DNA of 14,151 bases. Origin: Lachnospira sp. UBA5912 (GTDB taxonomy: Bacteria > Bacillota > Clostridia > Lachnospirales > Lachnospiraceae). This document shows, one piece after another, positions 13,996 to 14,151 of the stretch. The notes beneath the pieces were generated by a model. That model did no database searches. It was not told where the DNA came from and saw only the letters and a program-made list of their open reading frames with translations. Made by a program: the position numbers and the translations under genes. Location: contig DJDY01000090.1 of NCBI GenBank assembly GCA_002435585.1, forward strand, positions 1 to 14,151, in the 5' to 3' direction. Positions within the stretch are counted from its first letter, which is position 1; every line of letters starts with the position of its first letter.

Positions 13996-14034
13996 ACTTG
14001 CTGGCAGTAAAGCTTTACTTAGGCTGCGCCAAGT
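13996..14034 (+). repeat. Palindromic spacer between the two tRNAs
   Basis: The 83-nt spacer 13981-14063 contains a perfect 14-bp palindrome AGTAAAGCTTTACT (14006-14019) framed by ACTTG (13996-14000) and CAAGT (14030-14034). It could form an imperfect hairpin that separates the two tRNAs for processing. There is no following T run, so readthrough into tRNA-Leu is expected. Confidence 0.55.
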
Positions 14035-14063
14035 ATATGTTATGTATTAAGATATACCAAAGA

Positions 14064-14150
14064 GCCGGTGTGGCGGAACTGGCAGACGCACAGGACTTAA
14101 AATCCTGCGGGACTTATACTCCCATACGGGTTCGATTCCCGTTGCCGGCA
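14064..14150 (+). tRNA. tRNA-Leu (UAA anticodon)
   Basis: An 87-nt class II tRNA. The acceptor arms GCCGGTG (14064-14070) and TGCCGGC (14143-14149) pair with two G-T pairs, and the discriminator is A14150, as in leucine tRNAs. The anticodon stem CAGGA/TCCTG encloses a loop with TAA at 14098-14100, reading UUA and UUG. The variable arm is long, and the T arm is ACGGG-TTCGATT-CCCGT. CCA is not encoded. The gene ends one base before the window edge, so downstream members of the tRNA cluster may lie outside. Confidence 0.96.
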
Positions 14151-14151
14151 T

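Noticed and set aside
13899..14150. tRNA genes as an integration site for a mobile island
   Set aside because: No integrase, no insertion sequence, and no direct repeat of the tRNA 3' ends seen near the other side of the cluster.
1..14151. CRISPR array, toxin-antitoxin, phage-defence or retron system
   Set aside because: No regularly spaced repeats, nuclease, reverse transcriptase or small toxin-like gene pair was found on either strand.

Overview
The window looks like a chromosomal segment of a low-GC, spore-forming Clostridia species, most likely Lachnospiraceae (Coprococcus/Roseburia/Butyrivibrio-like). This is an inference from the AT-rich DNA, purine-rich Shine-Dalgarno sites, heavy use of AGA/AGG, ATA and CTT codons, and a CotS-type spore-coat kinase-fold gene. 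No taxonomic marker gene is present, so the placement is tentative.

Layout: all eleven protein genes and both tRNA genes are on the + strand. Positions 1-32 hold a rho-independent terminator of an upstream gene. A leader rich in inverted repeats (about 41-204) precedes a CotS-family protein (227-1465). A good promoter inside the end of that gene (1440-1468) drives a PEGA-domain lipoprotein (1536-2957). After a 196-bp gap containing nested inverted repeats comes a glycan biosynthesis block: PLP sugar aminotransferase (3154-4365), initiating phosphoglycosyl transferase (4393-5160), ExoA-like GT2 glycosyltransferase (5164-6258), membrane-bound FlaA1/PglF/WbpM-type nucleotide-sugar 4,6-dehydratase (6261-8126), two GT4 glycosyltransferases (8184-9287 and 9437-10522), an RmlD-like reductase (10643-11566), a multi-pass PIG-V-like mannosyltransferase (11619-12812) and an unrecognised single-pass membrane protein with an acidic linker (12851-13768). 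A second promoter, closely resembling the one at 1440-1468, precedes tRNA-Tyr(GUA) at 13899-13980. tRNA-Leu(UAA) follows at 14064-14150.

How the genes fit together (inference from families): the dehydratase makes a UDP-4-keto-6-deoxy-HexNAc. The aminotransferase converts it to a 4-amino sugar. The phosphoglycosyl transferase loads a sugar-1-phosphate, plausibly this one, onto undecaprenyl phosphate. The GT2 and GT4 enzymes extend the chain in the cytoplasm, with rhamnose or another deoxysugar supplied through the RmlD-like step. The PIG-V-like enzyme could add a residue on the outer face of the membrane, possibly with the downstream anchored protein. No flippase, polymerase, chain-length regulator, ABC exporter, RmlA/B/C or ligase is in the window, so the pathway is incomplete here. 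The adjacent CotS-like gene raises the possibility that the product decorates the spore surface, since B. subtilis cotS is paired with the GT4 gene cotSA. A vegetative capsule or a glycoprotein glycan is equally compatible with the sequence.

The least ordinary points are: a CotS-like protein that lacks the kinase catalytic aspartates and carries a Lys-rich insert with an out-of-frame 17-bp direct repeat; two promoters with matching spacers in front of unrelated genes; structured leaders with mutually exclusive pairings; and the PIG-V/unknown-protein pair. I did not see a clearly new defence or mobile system.
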